Translations under genes and position numbers: made by a program | Shown here: in pieces, positions 17,986 through 26,248 of the stretch | Layout: each line of letters starts with the position of its first letter | How positions within the stretch are numbered: position 1 is the first letter of the stretch | The notes under the pieces: model-generated | The model's input: only the letters and a program-made list of their open reading frames with translations | Databases searched by the model: none | Told to the model about the DNA's origin: nothing | Assembly: GCA_902516685.1 (NCBI GenBank) | Contig: CABXZJ010000006.1 | Coordinates: forward strand, 1-44,533 | Source of the DNA: an uncultured Formosa sp. | GTDB lineage: Bacteria > Bacteroidota > Bacteroidia > Flavobacteriales > Flavobacteriaceae | Direction of reading: 5' to 3' | DNA length: 44,533 nt

Positions 17986-18711
17986 ATGATAGAACATATC
18001 GAATTATTTTTTAAATCAATCTTTATTGATAACATGGTATTTGCTGTTTTCTTAGGAATGTGCTCTTATTTAGCAGTTTCTAAAAAAGTTGCAACAGCTG
18101 TAGGATTGGGTGCAGCAGTTATTTTTGTACTCGCCATAACAGTTCCATTAAATTGGTTGTTAGATCAATATTTGTTGCAGCCTGGCGCGCTATCTTGGTT
18201 GGGCGAAGAATTCGTAGATTATGATTTGGGTTTTCTTTCCTTTATCATGTTCATTGCGACAATTGCAACGATGGTACAATTGGTAGAAATTATCGTCGAG
18301 AAATTTTCACCTTCACTGTACAATTCTTTAGGTATATTTTTACCATTAATTGCTGTTAACTGTGCCATATTGGGTGGCTCTTTGTTTATGCAATCCCGTG
18401 AAATTGAAACCTTAGGATTGGCAGTAAATTATGGTATTTCATCCGGAATAGGATGGTTCTTAGCCATCTTAGCGATTGCTTCTATTCGTGAAAAAATTAG
18501 ATATTCCAATATCCCTGGTCCATTGAGAGGGCTTGGGATTACATTTATTGTAACTGGCTTAATGGGTATAGGGTTTCTCAGTTTTGGAGGCATGTTAACT
18601 GGAGGTGATGAAGCTATAGTTGAACCTATTAAGAAAGTCCAAACGATTGAAATTGAACCTGTCTTGAAAGACAAAAAAGAAATTGTAAAAATTACAAAAA
18701 CAGAAAACTAA
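17986..18711 (+). CDS. nqrE: Na+-translocating NADH:quinone reductase subunit E (extended)
   Basis: Membrane partner of NqrD supplying the other two iron-centre cysteines, Cys26 (GMCSYLAVSKK) and Cys126 (VNCAILGGSLF). The core family is about 200 aa, whereas this protein is 241 aa. The extra length is a longer loop near residues 55-80 and a charged C-terminal tail of about 35 residues rich in Lys, Glu and Ile after the last helix. FVTGLMGIGFLSF is the final membrane segment. The tail is probably a lineage feature. nqrF starts 1 bp after the stop. Confidence 0.96.
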   Translation: MIEHIELFFKSIFIDNMVFAVFLGMCSYLAVSKKVATAVGLGAAVIFVLAITVPLNWLLDQYLLQPGALSWLGEEFVDYDLGFLSFIMFIATIATMVQLVEIIVEKFSPSLYNSLGIFLPLIAVNCAILGGSLFMQSREIETLGLAVNYGISSGIGWFLAILAIASIREKIRYSNIPGPLRGLGITFIVTGLMGIGFLSFGGMLTGGDEAIVEPIKKVQTIEIEPVLKDKKEIVKITKTEN

Positions 18712-18712
18712 C

Positions 18713-20023
18713 ATGATTATTTTAGCTGCTGGAACAACCGGAACTGTAATTGCTACTGTGGTAGCTTTTTTAGTGATTTCTTTACTTTTGATTAGTGTAC
18801 TTCTATTTGTAAAGCAAAAATTATCTCCTTCGGGTCCTGTTAAAATTATGATTAATGGTGAGCGAGAAATAGAAGTTGCATCTGGAGGCACCTTATTATC
18901 GACGCTGGGAAATCAAAAAATATTTTTACCCTCTGCATGTGGTGGCGGAGGTACTTGCATTCAGTGTGAATGTCATGTGTTGTCGGGTGGGGGTGAGGCG
19001 CTACCAACAGAAACGCCTCATTTTTCAAGAAAAGAATTAAAACACGGTGCCCGTTTGTCTTGTCAAGTCAAGGTAAAACAAGACATGGAAATTACAATTC
19101 CAGAAGAAGTTTTTGGTATAAAAAAATGGGAAGCAACAGTCGTTAGGAACTACAATGTAGCCTCTTTTATTAAAGAATTTGTAGTTGAAATTCCAGATGA
19201 TATGGGTTATAAAGCAGGGGGTTATATTCAGATTGAAATCCCTCCCTGTGAAATTAATTTCGATTCTATTGATATTACAGCCCATCCTGAAGAGCACGAC
19301 GATCCCAAGAAATTTAAAACCGAATGGGATAAATTTGATCTTTGGCCTTTAAAGATGAAAAATAACGAAACCGTAGAACGTGCCTATTCGATGGCCTCTT
19401 ATCCTGCAGAAGGCCGCGAAATTATGCTAAATGTTCGTATTGCGACACCCCCGTGGGACCGTTCCACAAATGCATGGATGGATGTAAATCCAGGTGTCGC
19501 ATCGTCTTATATTTTTGCTCAGAAACCAGGTGATAAAGTAACAATTTCAGGTCCTTACGGAGAATTTTTCATTAATGAAAGCGATTCCGAAATGCTTTAT
19601 GTTGGAGGAGGTGCAGGTATGGCACCCATGCGTTCACATTTATACCATTTATTCAAAACGCTCAAAACAGGTCGAAAAGTAACCTATTGGTATGGAGGTC
19701 GCTCTAAGCGTGAATTATTTTATTTAGACCACTTTAAGCAATTGGAAAATGAGTTTCCAAATTTTAAATTCTATCTCGCCTTATCTGAGCCTATGAAAGA
19801 GGATAATTGGATAGTCAAAGAAAATATTGAGGCACCAGGTGATGGTTTTATAGGCTTTATTCACAACTGTGTTATTGAACACTACTTGAACAACCACGAA
19901 ACGCCTGAGGACATCGAATTGTATTTTTGCGGCCCTCCTTTAATGAATCAAGCGGTCCAAAAAATGGGCGAAGACTTCGGAATTCCCGATGAGCACATCC
20001 GTTTTGATGACTTTGGAGGCTAA
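18713..20023 (+). CDS. nqrF: Na+-translocating NADH:quinone reductase subunit F
   Basis: NADH-oxidising subunit (436 aa). It has one N-terminal membrane anchor (about 10-34), then a 2Fe-2S ferredoxin domain with Cys76, Cys82, Cys85 and Cys117. A ferredoxin-reductase module follows, with FAD motif R-A-Y-S at 223-226 and GGGAGMAPMRSH for NADH. It ends LYFCGPPLMNQAVQ and a final F-D-D-F-G-G typical of NqrF. Electrons run from NADH through FAD and 2Fe-2S to the NqrD/E centre. Last core gene of the operon; 62 bp separate it from the next gene's ATG. Confidence 0.97.
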   Translation: MIILAAGTTGTVIATVVAFLVISLLLISVLLFVKQKLSPSGPVKIMINGEREIEVASGGTLLSTLGNQKIFLPSACGGGGTCIQCECHVLSGGGEALPTETPHFSRKELKHGARLSCQVKVKQDMEITIPEEVFGIKKWEATVVRNYNVASFIKEFVVEIPDDMGYKAGGYIQIEIPPCEINFDSIDITAHPEEHDDPKKFKTEWDKFDLWPLKMKNNETVERAYSMASYPAEGREIMLNVRIATPPWDRSTNAWMDVNPGVASSYIFAQKPGDKVTISGPYGEFFINESDSEMLYVGGGAGMAPMRSHLYHLFKTLKTGRKVTYWYGGRSKRELFYLDHFKQLENEFPNFKFYLALSEPMKEDNWIVKENIEAPGDGFIGFIHNCVIEHYLNNHETPEDIELYFCGPPLMNQAVQKMGEDFGIPDEHIRFDDFGG

Positions 20024-20073
20024 AATTACCATTCAATTAACGTATTAATCCCAACCTTGTATTGAGCTTTTTG

Positions 20074-20081
20074 TATTTTTG
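20074..20081 (+). promoter_or_regulatory. -7 promoter box (TATTTTTG) four bases before an ATG
   Basis: Exact TAnnTTTG match ending at 20081, with the ATG of the 125-aa gene at 20086. If used, transcription would start at or beside the start codon, giving a leaderless message for this gene and apbE, separate from the main nqr transcript. Confidence 0.4.
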
Positions 20082-20085
20082 TAAT

Positions 20086-20463
20086 ATGAGTAAACCACTC
20101 TCTAAGCAAGAAATGCATAATTTGGCAATGAACCATGTGGGAAAAGATTTAGAGTCACGTGGTTTTGAATTTGTAGCTATTAATAGCAAACTTAAAAAAT
20201 ACCCCCAATTCGTATGTATTGATAAAAACAGTCAGTATTTTTTTGTGATTGTACGTGTGGTCAAACTTCCAGAAAATCCTAACAACTACGATGTGGTTTG
20301 GATGGAGATCTTTAAAAAGCACGCCTTCGAAAAAGATGCAAAAGTTCTATATGCTGGCGTAGGAATTGGAAATCCTGAAGGCGATAAACTCCCCATTTAC
20401 TTAAACGAAGAATACCTTATTGAATATAATGGTATTCAAGAAATTGAAATAAATTATAATTAA
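20086..20463 (+). CDS. Conserved small protein between nqrF and apbE, function unknown
   Basis: A 125 aa soluble protein with no signal peptide or membrane helix. The N-terminus (KQEMHNLAMNHVGKDLESRGFEF) looks helical and the middle is alternating beta (FVAINSKLKKYPQFV, YFFVIVRVV). The ATG at 20086 was chosen over an upstream in-frame TTG at 20062, which would put the -7-like box inside the coding sequence. Its stop is directly followed by the apbE ATG with no gap, so the two are translationally linked. From memory, similar genes next to nqrF in Flavobacteria are sometimes labelled as part of NQR, but I see no cofactor motif. The context suggests a role in NQR assembly or flavinylation; this is inference. 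Confidence 0.8.
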   Translation: MSKPLSKQEMHNLAMNHVGKDLESRGFEFVAINSKLKKYPQFVCIDKNSQYFFVIVRVVKLPENPNNYDVVWMEIFKKHAFEKDAKVLYAGVGIGNPEGDKLPIYLNEEYLIEYNGIQEIEINYN

Positions 20464-21447
20464 ATGAAAAGCTATCATTTCACAATTTTATTGTTTCTGC
20501 TTGTGTCCTGCAACAACGAATTAAAAAACACAAAATTAAAGGGGTCAATCTTTGGGACATTTTACGAAGTTAACTATTCGGCTAAAGCAAATAAAAACTA
20601 TCAAAAGGCATTAGACAGCATCTTCCATAAAGTCAACCAATCAATGTCTAATTATCAAGCGGATTCTGATATCTCCAAAGTTAACAACCACGAGTTGGAT
20701 GTTGTTGATAGCTATTTTATGGAAGTGTTTAAAGCTGCAAAAAAAATATACAATCAAACTGATGGTGTCTTTGATCCTACCATAGGAAAGCTAGTTAATG
20801 CATGGAATTTTGGTTCAGAAGAATATAAAACAAAACTCGACAGTTTTAAAATTGATAGTCTCATGCAGTATGTTGGATTTGAAAAAGTTAGTTTAAATAA
20901 TAATATATTGACCAAGTCAGCTCCCAAGCCTTATATTGATTTCAATGCCATTGCAAAAGGGTATGCAGTAGACTTAGTAGCAGTATTTTTAGACTCAAAA
21001 TCCAGTGACAATTACATGATTAATATTGGAGGAGAACTACGAACCAAAGGCATCAATATTGATAAACAAAGCGGTTGGACTGTTGGGATTGAAAACCCTA
21101 ATTTTGATGGCACACAAAGTTATGACAAGGTGTTTGTACTTAAAAACAGTGCGATGGCTACCACTGGTACTTACCGCAAGTATAAATTGGATGAAGATGG
21201 CAAGCGCTATGCGCACATTATAAATACCAAAACAGGTTATCCGACAAAAACCAATATTTTAAGTGTTTCAGTTATAGCTGAAAATTGTATGATGGCAGAT
21301 GGCTACGCTACCGCTTTTCAGGCCATGGGAGTAGAAAAGGTTAAGGATTTTTTGTCAGTACATCCAGAACTGAAGGCTTGTATTATTTTTGAAAATAAGA
21401 GCAAGGAATTTGAAACGATATCTTTGAATAACTTCCCTGTTAATTAG
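20464..21447 (+). CDS. apbE: FAD:protein FMN transferase ApbE (lipoprotein)
   Basis: Transfers FMN from FAD to threonine in the targets NqrB and NqrC on the outer side of the inner membrane. The 327 aa product has a lipoprotein signal with lipobox cysteine Cys16 (FLLVSC). Family blocks are GTFYEVNYS near the N-terminus, DGVFDPTIGKLVNAW, DFNAIAKGYAVD, INIGGELRTKG, and the metal-site region YAHIINTKTGYP. Its position directly after nqrF and the 125-aa gene fits its substrate. Its 3' end overlaps the convergent methyltransferase gene by 8 bp. Confidence 0.95.
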   Translation: MKSYHFTILLFLLVSCNNELKNTKLKGSIFGTFYEVNYSAKANKNYQKALDSIFHKVNQSMSNYQADSDISKVNNHELDVVDSYFMEVFKAAKKIYNQTDGVFDPTIGKLVNAWNFGSEEYKTKLDSFKIDSLMQYVGFEKVSLNNNILTKSAPKPYIDFNAIAKGYAVDLVAVFLDSKSSDNYMINIGGELRTKGINIDKQSGWTVGIENPNFDGTQSYDKVFVLKNSAMATTGTYRKYKLDEDGKRYAHIINTKTGYPTKTNILSVSVIAENCMMADGYATAFQAMGVEKVKDFLSVHPELKACIIFENKSKEFETISLNNFPVN

Positions 21448-22210
21448 GCTTGTACACGACTGGAATCAATTCGCCCTTACTTAGACAATATTTATAAATT
21501 TCATCTTCTGAAAGTGTTTTGGTAAAATCTATTTTTTTAACTTTAAACCCACAAGATTCTAAGCGTTTAAAATAATCCAATCCGTAAATGCGAACGTGGT
21601 CGTATTGTCCAAATATTTTAGCACGTTGCTTTGGGTCTGTTATGCTGTCGTCTTCAAAAGTGGTCTTGCGGTTTACATCCAGTGGAATTTGAAATACGCC
21701 CATACCGCCCGGCGTCATTACTCTAAACAATTCTTGCATTGCTTTTAAATCATCGTGGATATGTTCTAGAACATGATTACACAAAATAAAATCAAAGCTA
21801 TTGGAAGCAAAAGGAAGTTGACAAATATCGGCTTTTATGGCTGCGATTGGAGAATTTAAGTCTGTAGTTGTGTAGTCTAAGTTTTTCATCTTTTTCAATC
21901 GCTTGAAAAAAGCCTGTTCAGGCGCGAAATGAAGTACTTTTTTTGCATTGGTGAAGAAGTCGGTGTTGGTCTTTAGAAACAACCATAAAAGTCGGTGCCT
22001 TTCTAGGGAGTAAGTGGAAGGTGAGAGAACATTTTCTCTAGAATTTTCATAACCATAGGGCAGTAGCTTTCGGAAACTTTGGTTGTCAATAGGATCTGTA
22101 TATCGCGTACCTTTGTACCAAAAAACAAGAAAAGGTTGGATTATAGCACTCAGTGCTATGAGCCAAGGCCTTGGAAGCGAATTCAATATAAATTTAAAAG
22201 TTGTTTTCAA
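21440..22210 (-). CDS. SAM-dependent methyltransferase, class I (substrate unknown)
   Basis: 256 aa with a Methyltransf_11-like core: VLHFAPEQAFFKRL near residue 90 stands in the motif I position but lacks the usual GxGxG loop. It is followed by TTTDLNS, KADICQLPF, and FDFILCNHVLEHIHDD, the motif II/III region. An N-terminal hydrophobic stretch at about 17-33 may sit on the membrane. The start is TTG at 22210, 5 bp after the DUF3050 stop; no in-frame ATG is near. It is the last gene of a map-DUF3050-methyltransferase run. Substrate unknown; natural-product or lipid tailoring is possible. Confidence 0.82.
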   Translation of the reverse strand: MKTTFKFILNSLPRPWLIALSAIIQPFLVFWYKGTRYTDPIDNQSFRKLLPYGYENSRENVLSPSTYSLERHRLLWLFLKTNTDFFTNAKKVLHFAPEQAFFKRLKKMKNLDYTTTDLNSPIAAIKADICQLPFASNSFDFILCNHVLEHIHDDLKAMQELFRVMTPGGMGVFQIPLDVNRKTTFEDDSITDPKQRAKIFGQYDHVRIYGLDYFKRLESCGFKVKKIDFTKTLSEDEIYKYCLSKGELIPVVYKPN

Positions 22211-22215
22211 AACAT

Positions 22216-23010
22216 CTATTTGACGATAGAGGTCCTTTTATTATTTAAAATAGCGGTACTTATTAAGCTCCAAAGACCAATGCGTTGTTGCAGAGCAGAT
22301 TTTGCAGTCATAAGCGCTTCCATCCATTTTGTATTGTCATCACCACATAAATTTTCAACCATTTTTAATGAGATTGGGCCATGCTCGTCACCATCAAGTT
22401 CAATGTGTCGATTCAAATAATAAAGTAACTTGCTGTAACGCCCATCATCAGGGCTTGTTTTTGATTGCTGAATAATTTCTAAAAACATATCGGGAATAAC
22501 GTCTTCTCGGCCAAAGGTAAATGCAGCTGCGATACAATGTGGTTTTCCTTCCCTAATAACGTTAAAACTAAAATCTAGAAATTTCTTTATAGTGGGGTGA
22601 ATTTGAATCATTTCTGCGGAAGTGTCAATAGAGACTCCCTTTTGAATCGCACTTGTAAAATTTTTGATTTGTTGCGTATTGGCGCCAATTTGATCCATTG
22701 AGTCCATATACATTTCAAAGTGGCTTTTCACCTCACCGTGTTCATTGACATCACTTTCTTCATCAGTGACGATTTCATTGATAAAACGGGCTGCAGATCC
22801 ATTTCCTTTTGGCGTCCAAGGGACGGTAGTATTTGTCAGAATAACCTGTAGTGCTTTCAATAAAGACATGAAATCCCAAACTGCAAAGACATGATTTTGC
22901 ATAAATATTTTGACATCTTCGATGGTGCTTAATTGGCCATACATAGCGTGTCTATTGATTTGATCTTTCAATGGTTTTAATTCAGTTTCTATATGTCGAA
23001 TGGAATTCAT
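22216..23010 (-). CDS. DUF3050 family protein, heme-oxygenase-like fold
   Basis: 264 aa soluble helical protein that I recognise as DUF3050 from MQNHVFAVWDFMSLLKALQ near residues 37-55 and the RHIELDGDEHGP block near 201-212. The family is grouped with heme-oxygenase-like folds. Candidate metal ligands are visible: Glu90 and His97, Glu169 (FTFGRED), and His202, Asp206 and His210. This H-x3-D-x3-H pattern resembles those in heme-oxygenase-like diiron oxidases, so an oxidase function is possible but unproven. Between map (7 bp gap) and a methyltransferase gene (5 bp gap). Confidence 0.8.
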   Translation of the reverse strand: MNSIRHIETELKPLKDQINRHAMYGQLSTIEDVKIFMQNHVFAVWDFMSLLKALQVILTNTTVPWTPKGNGSAARFINEIVTDEESDVNEHGEVKSHFEMYMDSMDQIGANTQQIKNFTSAIQKGVSIDTSAEMIQIHPTIKKFLDFSFNVIREGKPHCIAAAFTFGREDVIPDMFLEIIQQSKTSPDDGRYSKLLYYLNRHIELDGDEHGPISLKMVENLCGDDNTKWMEALMTAKSALQQRIGLWSLISTAILNNKRTSIVK

Positions 23011-23017
23011 AGAATTT

Positions 23018-23845
23018 TTAGTTTGTTGGTTTTAATTTATTTTTAAATTCATCTTCTTCATTGGTTTCAATCCCGAGGGCTTCATATATGTGGGAAAAAG
23101 TTGATAGCAGTTCAGGGTTTCCATTAACCAAGGCTACATTGTGTTCGAAATGAGCACTTGGGAGGTCATCCTTAGTTGTTATGGTCCATCCATCACTATG
23201 GTGTTTGATTCGGTGAGTACCCATGTTAATCATAGGTTCAATAGCAATGACCATGCCATCAACGAATTTTTTACCTCGTCCTCTTTTACCGTAATTTGGT
23301 ATTTCTGGTTCTTCGTGCATGACACGGCCCAAGCCGTGACCCACAAGTTCTCTAACAACGCCATAGCCAAAAGATTCGCAATAATTTTGAATGGCATAAC
23401 CTACATCTCCAACCCGGTTATTTTTTTTAAAGGCTTTGATGCCTTCGTATAGAGAAGCTTTGGTAACCTCCAAAAGTTTTTGAGTTTCAGTTGTAATTTC
23501 ACCTACGGCAAAGGTGTAGGCATGGTCCCCATAAAATTCATTTTTAAGGGCTCCACAGTCGATTGAAATAATGTCTCCGTTCTCCAATGGTGTGTTATTT
23601 GGTATGCCATGAACAACCTGAGTATTTGGACTGACACAAAGCGTATTTGGAAAATCATAAAGTCCTAAAAAGCCAGGGGTAGCGCCATGGTCTCTAATAA
23701 AGTTTTCTGCCAATTTATCCAGTTTTAATGTACTAATTCCTGGCTTTACCTCTGCCGCTAGCATGCCCAGAGTTTTGGATACAATTAAAGCACTCTCGCG
23801 AATAAGTTCGATTTCTTCAGCAGACTTTAAATTAAGTATTTTCAT
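23018..23845 (-). CDS. map: Methionine aminopeptidase, type I
   Basis: Removes the initiator methionine from nascent proteins. The 275 aa protein has the five metal ligands of the family in context: Asp in SIDCGALKNEF, Asp in YGDHAYTF, His in VGHGLGRVMHEEP, Glu in MVIAIEPMI, and Glu in HFEHNVALV. The substrate-gating histidine is in VVHGIPN. It is the first gene of a three-gene run. It has a -7 box 10 bases upstream and therefore nearly no leader. Not next to ribosomal protein genes here. Confidence 0.96.
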   Translation of the reverse strand: MKILNLKSAEEIELIRESALIVSKTLGMLAAEVKPGISTLKLDKLAENFIRDHGATPGFLGLYDFPNTLCVSPNTQVVHGIPNNTPLENGDIISIDCGALKNEFYGDHAYTFAVGEITTETQKLLEVTKASLYEGIKAFKKNNRVGDVGYAIQNYCESFGYGVVRELVGHGLGRVMHEEPEIPNYGKRGRGKKFVDGMVIAIEPMINMGTHRIKHHSDGWTITTKDDLPSAHFEHNVALVNGNPELLSTFSHIYEALGIETNEEDEFKNKLKPTN

Positions 23846-23854
23846 ATCGAACTA

Positions 23855-23862
23855 CAAAGATA
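23855..23862 (-). promoter_or_regulatory. -7 promoter box (TATCTTTG) for map operon
   Basis: Minus-strand TATCTTTG ends 9 bases before the map ATG. The predicted leader is only a few bases, one of several such cases in the window. Confidence 0.5.
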
Positions 23863-23900
23863 CTTAAAAGACTTTATTTAAGCTTAAAATTTTCTTCCAT

Positions 23901-25418
23901 TTAAACTATAGATTTTTGGGTCATTGCCAAGGGTGGCTCAATCCCCATTAGTCTCAGTATAGTGGGTGCTAAAGCGCTTAAAACCCCATCATTTATTTTA
24001 TCTAAATTATCATCAATCAATATAACAGGAACTGGGTTGGAGGTGTGTGCTGTATGTGGACTTCCATCAGGGTTTAACATGGTTTCACAGTTACCATGGT
24101 CTGCGATTAGCAGGGTCGTATAATTGTGCTCAAGTGCACAATCAACAACCTCAGAAACGCAAGCATCCACTGCTTCGCAAGCCTTTATAGCGGCTGGCAT
24201 TACTCCTGTATGTCCAACCATATCTCCGTTGGCAAAATTTAAACAAATAAAATCAATCTTTTCAGATTTTAAAACAGGAATCAGAGCATCTTTTAATTCA
24301 AAGGCACTCATTTCGGGCTGCAAATCGTAAGTGGCGACTTTTGGAGAATTTTTTAAAATGCGTTGCTCACCTTTAAATGGTTTTTCTCTACCTCCTGAGA
24401 AGAAGAATGTGACATGCGGGTATTTTTCTGTTTCAGCAATTCGGAGTTGGGTTTTACCATTTGCTTCCAATACCTCGCCAAGGGTATTAGCGATGTTTTC
24501 TTTGTTAAAAATAACCTCAATATTATTAAAATTTTCGTCGTAATTGGTCATGGTTACGTAATGTAACTTTAGAGGAAGCATGTTGTGTTTTGGGAAATTA
24601 TTCTGACTTAAGGCGGTTGTTAATTGACGGCCTCTATCCGTTCTAAAATTAAAAAATAAGACCACATCCCCTTCTTTGATTTTAGCTATTGGTTCTTCGT
24701 TATCGTCTGTAACAATTATGGGCTTTATAAACTCATCCGTGATGCCATTGGCATAAGAATTTTGAATTGATGTAGTTGCATTGCTAACTTGCTCTCCAAT
24801 TCCAAGAACCAATGCGTCATAAGCCAATTTGGTGCGTTCCCATCTATTGTCACGATCCATGGCATAGTAACGTCCAGTTACTGTTGCAAGTTTTACCTCA
24901 GAATCTTTTAATCTGCTTTCAAGTCTTGAAATAAACCCAAAGCCTGATTTTGGATCGACATCTCTGCCGTCTGTAAAGGCGTGAACAAACCCTTTTGGAA
25001 TATTATTTTTTTCTAAGACATCAATTAGACCGAACAAATGATCGATGTGGGAGTGCACACCGCCATCGCTTACAAGGCCAAGTAAGTGTACTTTTTTATT
25101 GTTGGATTTGGCATAGGAGATTGCATTTTCTAATACCGCTTCTTTGGCCAATGTATTGTTTTTAATAGCTAAATTAATTTTGGCTAAATCTTGGTAAACA
25201 ACTCTTCCAGCACCAAGATTCATATGCCCAACCTCGCTGTTTCCCATTTGTCCTTCTGGAAGCCCAACATGTAAACCATCCGTTCTGAGGCTGGCGTGTG
25301 GGTATTTTGAGTATAAGCTGTCAATGTAAGGAGTTTTGGCGAGGTCAATGGCGGAAACTTTTGGATCGGGAGATTTACCCCATCCGTCCAAAATCATTAA
25401 TATTACTTTCTTATTCAT
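23901..25418 (-). CDS. gpmI: 2,3-bisphosphoglycerate-independent phosphoglycerate mutase
   Basis: Interconverts 3- and 2-phosphoglycerate in glycolysis and gluconeogenesis using two Mn2+ ions. The 505 aa length is typical. Visible motifs are ILDGWG at the first metal site, GQMGNSEVGHMNLGAGR containing the catalytic phosphoserine, HAFTDGRDVDP, TVTGRYYAMDRDNRWER, and the C-terminal metal block IADHGNCETM with PHTAHTSNPVP. It is monocistronic by appearance, with its own -7 box, and starts with an ATG. Confidence 0.97.
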   Translation of the reverse strand: MNKKVILMILDGWGKSPDPKVSAIDLAKTPYIDSLYSKYPHASLRTDGLHVGLPEGQMGNSEVGHMNLGAGRVVYQDLAKINLAIKNNTLAKEAVLENAISYAKSNNKKVHLLGLVSDGGVHSHIDHLFGLIDVLEKNNIPKGFVHAFTDGRDVDPKSGFGFISRLESRLKDSEVKLATVTGRYYAMDRDNRWERTKLAYDALVLGIGEQVSNATTSIQNSYANGITDEFIKPIIVTDDNEEPIAKIKEGDVVLFFNFRTDRGRQLTTALSQNNFPKHNMLPLKLHYVTMTNYDENFNNIEVIFNKENIANTLGEVLEANGKTQLRIAETEKYPHVTFFFSGGREKPFKGEQRILKNSPKVATYDLQPEMSAFELKDALIPVLKSEKIDFICLNFANGDMVGHTGVMPAAIKACEAVDACVSEVVDCALEHNYTTLLIADHGNCETMLNPDGSPHTAHTSNPVPVILIDDNLDKINDGVLSALAPTILRLMGIEPPLAMTQKSIV

Positions 25419-25436
25419 CAGTTTATTGGTCTTTTA

Positions 25437-25444
25437 CAAAGATA
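25437..25444 (-). promoter_or_regulatory. -7 promoter box (TATCTTTG) for gpmI
   Basis: Minus-strand TATCTTTG ends 18 bases before the gpmI ATG; exact consensus match. Confidence 0.5.
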
Positions 25445-25476
25445 AGAACATTTCACTGTTATGACCAGGTTCTATG

Positions 25477-26184
25477 TCATTTAAAACTGCTTAAATCTGT
25501 TCCGGAATCAATTTCATAACGCAAAACTCCTTGTTTAAAAACGCAGGCTTTAAGAGTTCCTTTTAATAGGATTTTATCTCCTTTGATTTCTAAATAACTG
25601 CCCTCTCTTAAACCCAAGACACTTTGGGAATTATATTGATGAAATTCTTTAATCCGGGTGGCTCTTGTTTCTCCCATATGTTTACTTTCTGGGTTAGGAT
25701 CTATGTAATGCGGGTTAATGTTAAACGGAATGATTCCTAAAGCTTCAAAGCTCGGTGGGTATACAATTGGCATGTCATTTGAAGTTCCTATGCTTTGCCC
25801 ACAAATATTACCCCCCGCGCTGGTACCAAGGTATGGTGTACCAGAAAAAATGACAGATTTTAGGGTTTGCATTAAATTTAGTTTGTACAATTCGTTAAGT
25901 AATACAAAACTATTGCCGCCTCCAACAAAGATTCCTTTGGCTTTTATGAGTGCTTTTTCAGAGTTTTTAAACTCGTGAAGGCCAATGACTTTCTTCCCGA
26001 TTTTATAAAAGGCTTTTCGTACAATTTCTGTGTAAGCTGTTAGCGTTAATCCATTCGGCCTAGCATATGCTAAAAACACAATATTTTCAGTCGATTTAAA
26101 AAACACGGTTAAATCCTCCAACAAATAATCTAAATATCCACTGCCATGAAGCGTGGATGTACTTGCTATTAGGAGTTTTTTCAT
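25477..26184 (-). CDS. pepE: Dipeptidase E (alpha-aspartyl dipeptidase)
   Basis: Serine peptidase of family S51 that cleaves N-terminal Asp-X dipeptides in the cytoplasm. I start it at the ATG 26184 (MKKLLIASTSTLHGSGYLDYL), giving 235 aa, close to family length. The longer reading frame to 26379 only adds unrelated residues and overlaps the divergent gene. The nucleophile is Ser in LGTSAGGNICGQ. IFVGGGNSFVLLNELY and the DPNPESKHMGETRATRIKEF block are characteristic of PepE. It is divergent from a secreted protein gene, with overlapping promoter sequence. Confidence 0.94.
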   Translation of the reverse strand: MKKLLIASTSTLHGSGYLDYLLEDLTVFFKSTENIVFLAYARPNGLTLTAYTEIVRKAFYKIGKKVIGLHEFKNSEKALIKAKGIFVGGGNSFVLLNELYKLNLMQTLKSVIFSGTPYLGTSAGGNICGQSIGTSNDMPIVYPPSFEALGIIPFNINPHYIDPNPESKHMGETRATRIKEFHQYNSQSVLGLREGSYLEIKGDKILLKGTLKACVFKQGVLRYEIDSGTDLSSFK

Positions 26185-26229
26185 TTTAAAAAAAAATTGT
26201 TGTAATATCAATTGTTTTGTAAATTTATG

Positions 26230-26237
26230 CAAAATTA
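26230..26237 (-). promoter_or_regulatory. -7 promoter box (TAATTTTG) for pepE
   Basis: Minus-strand TAATTTTG ends 45 bases before the pepE ATG. It sits next to the proposed TTG start of the divergent gene, so the two transcription units share this 64-bp gap. Confidence 0.4.
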
Positions 26238-26248
26238 ATCGAATCCTT

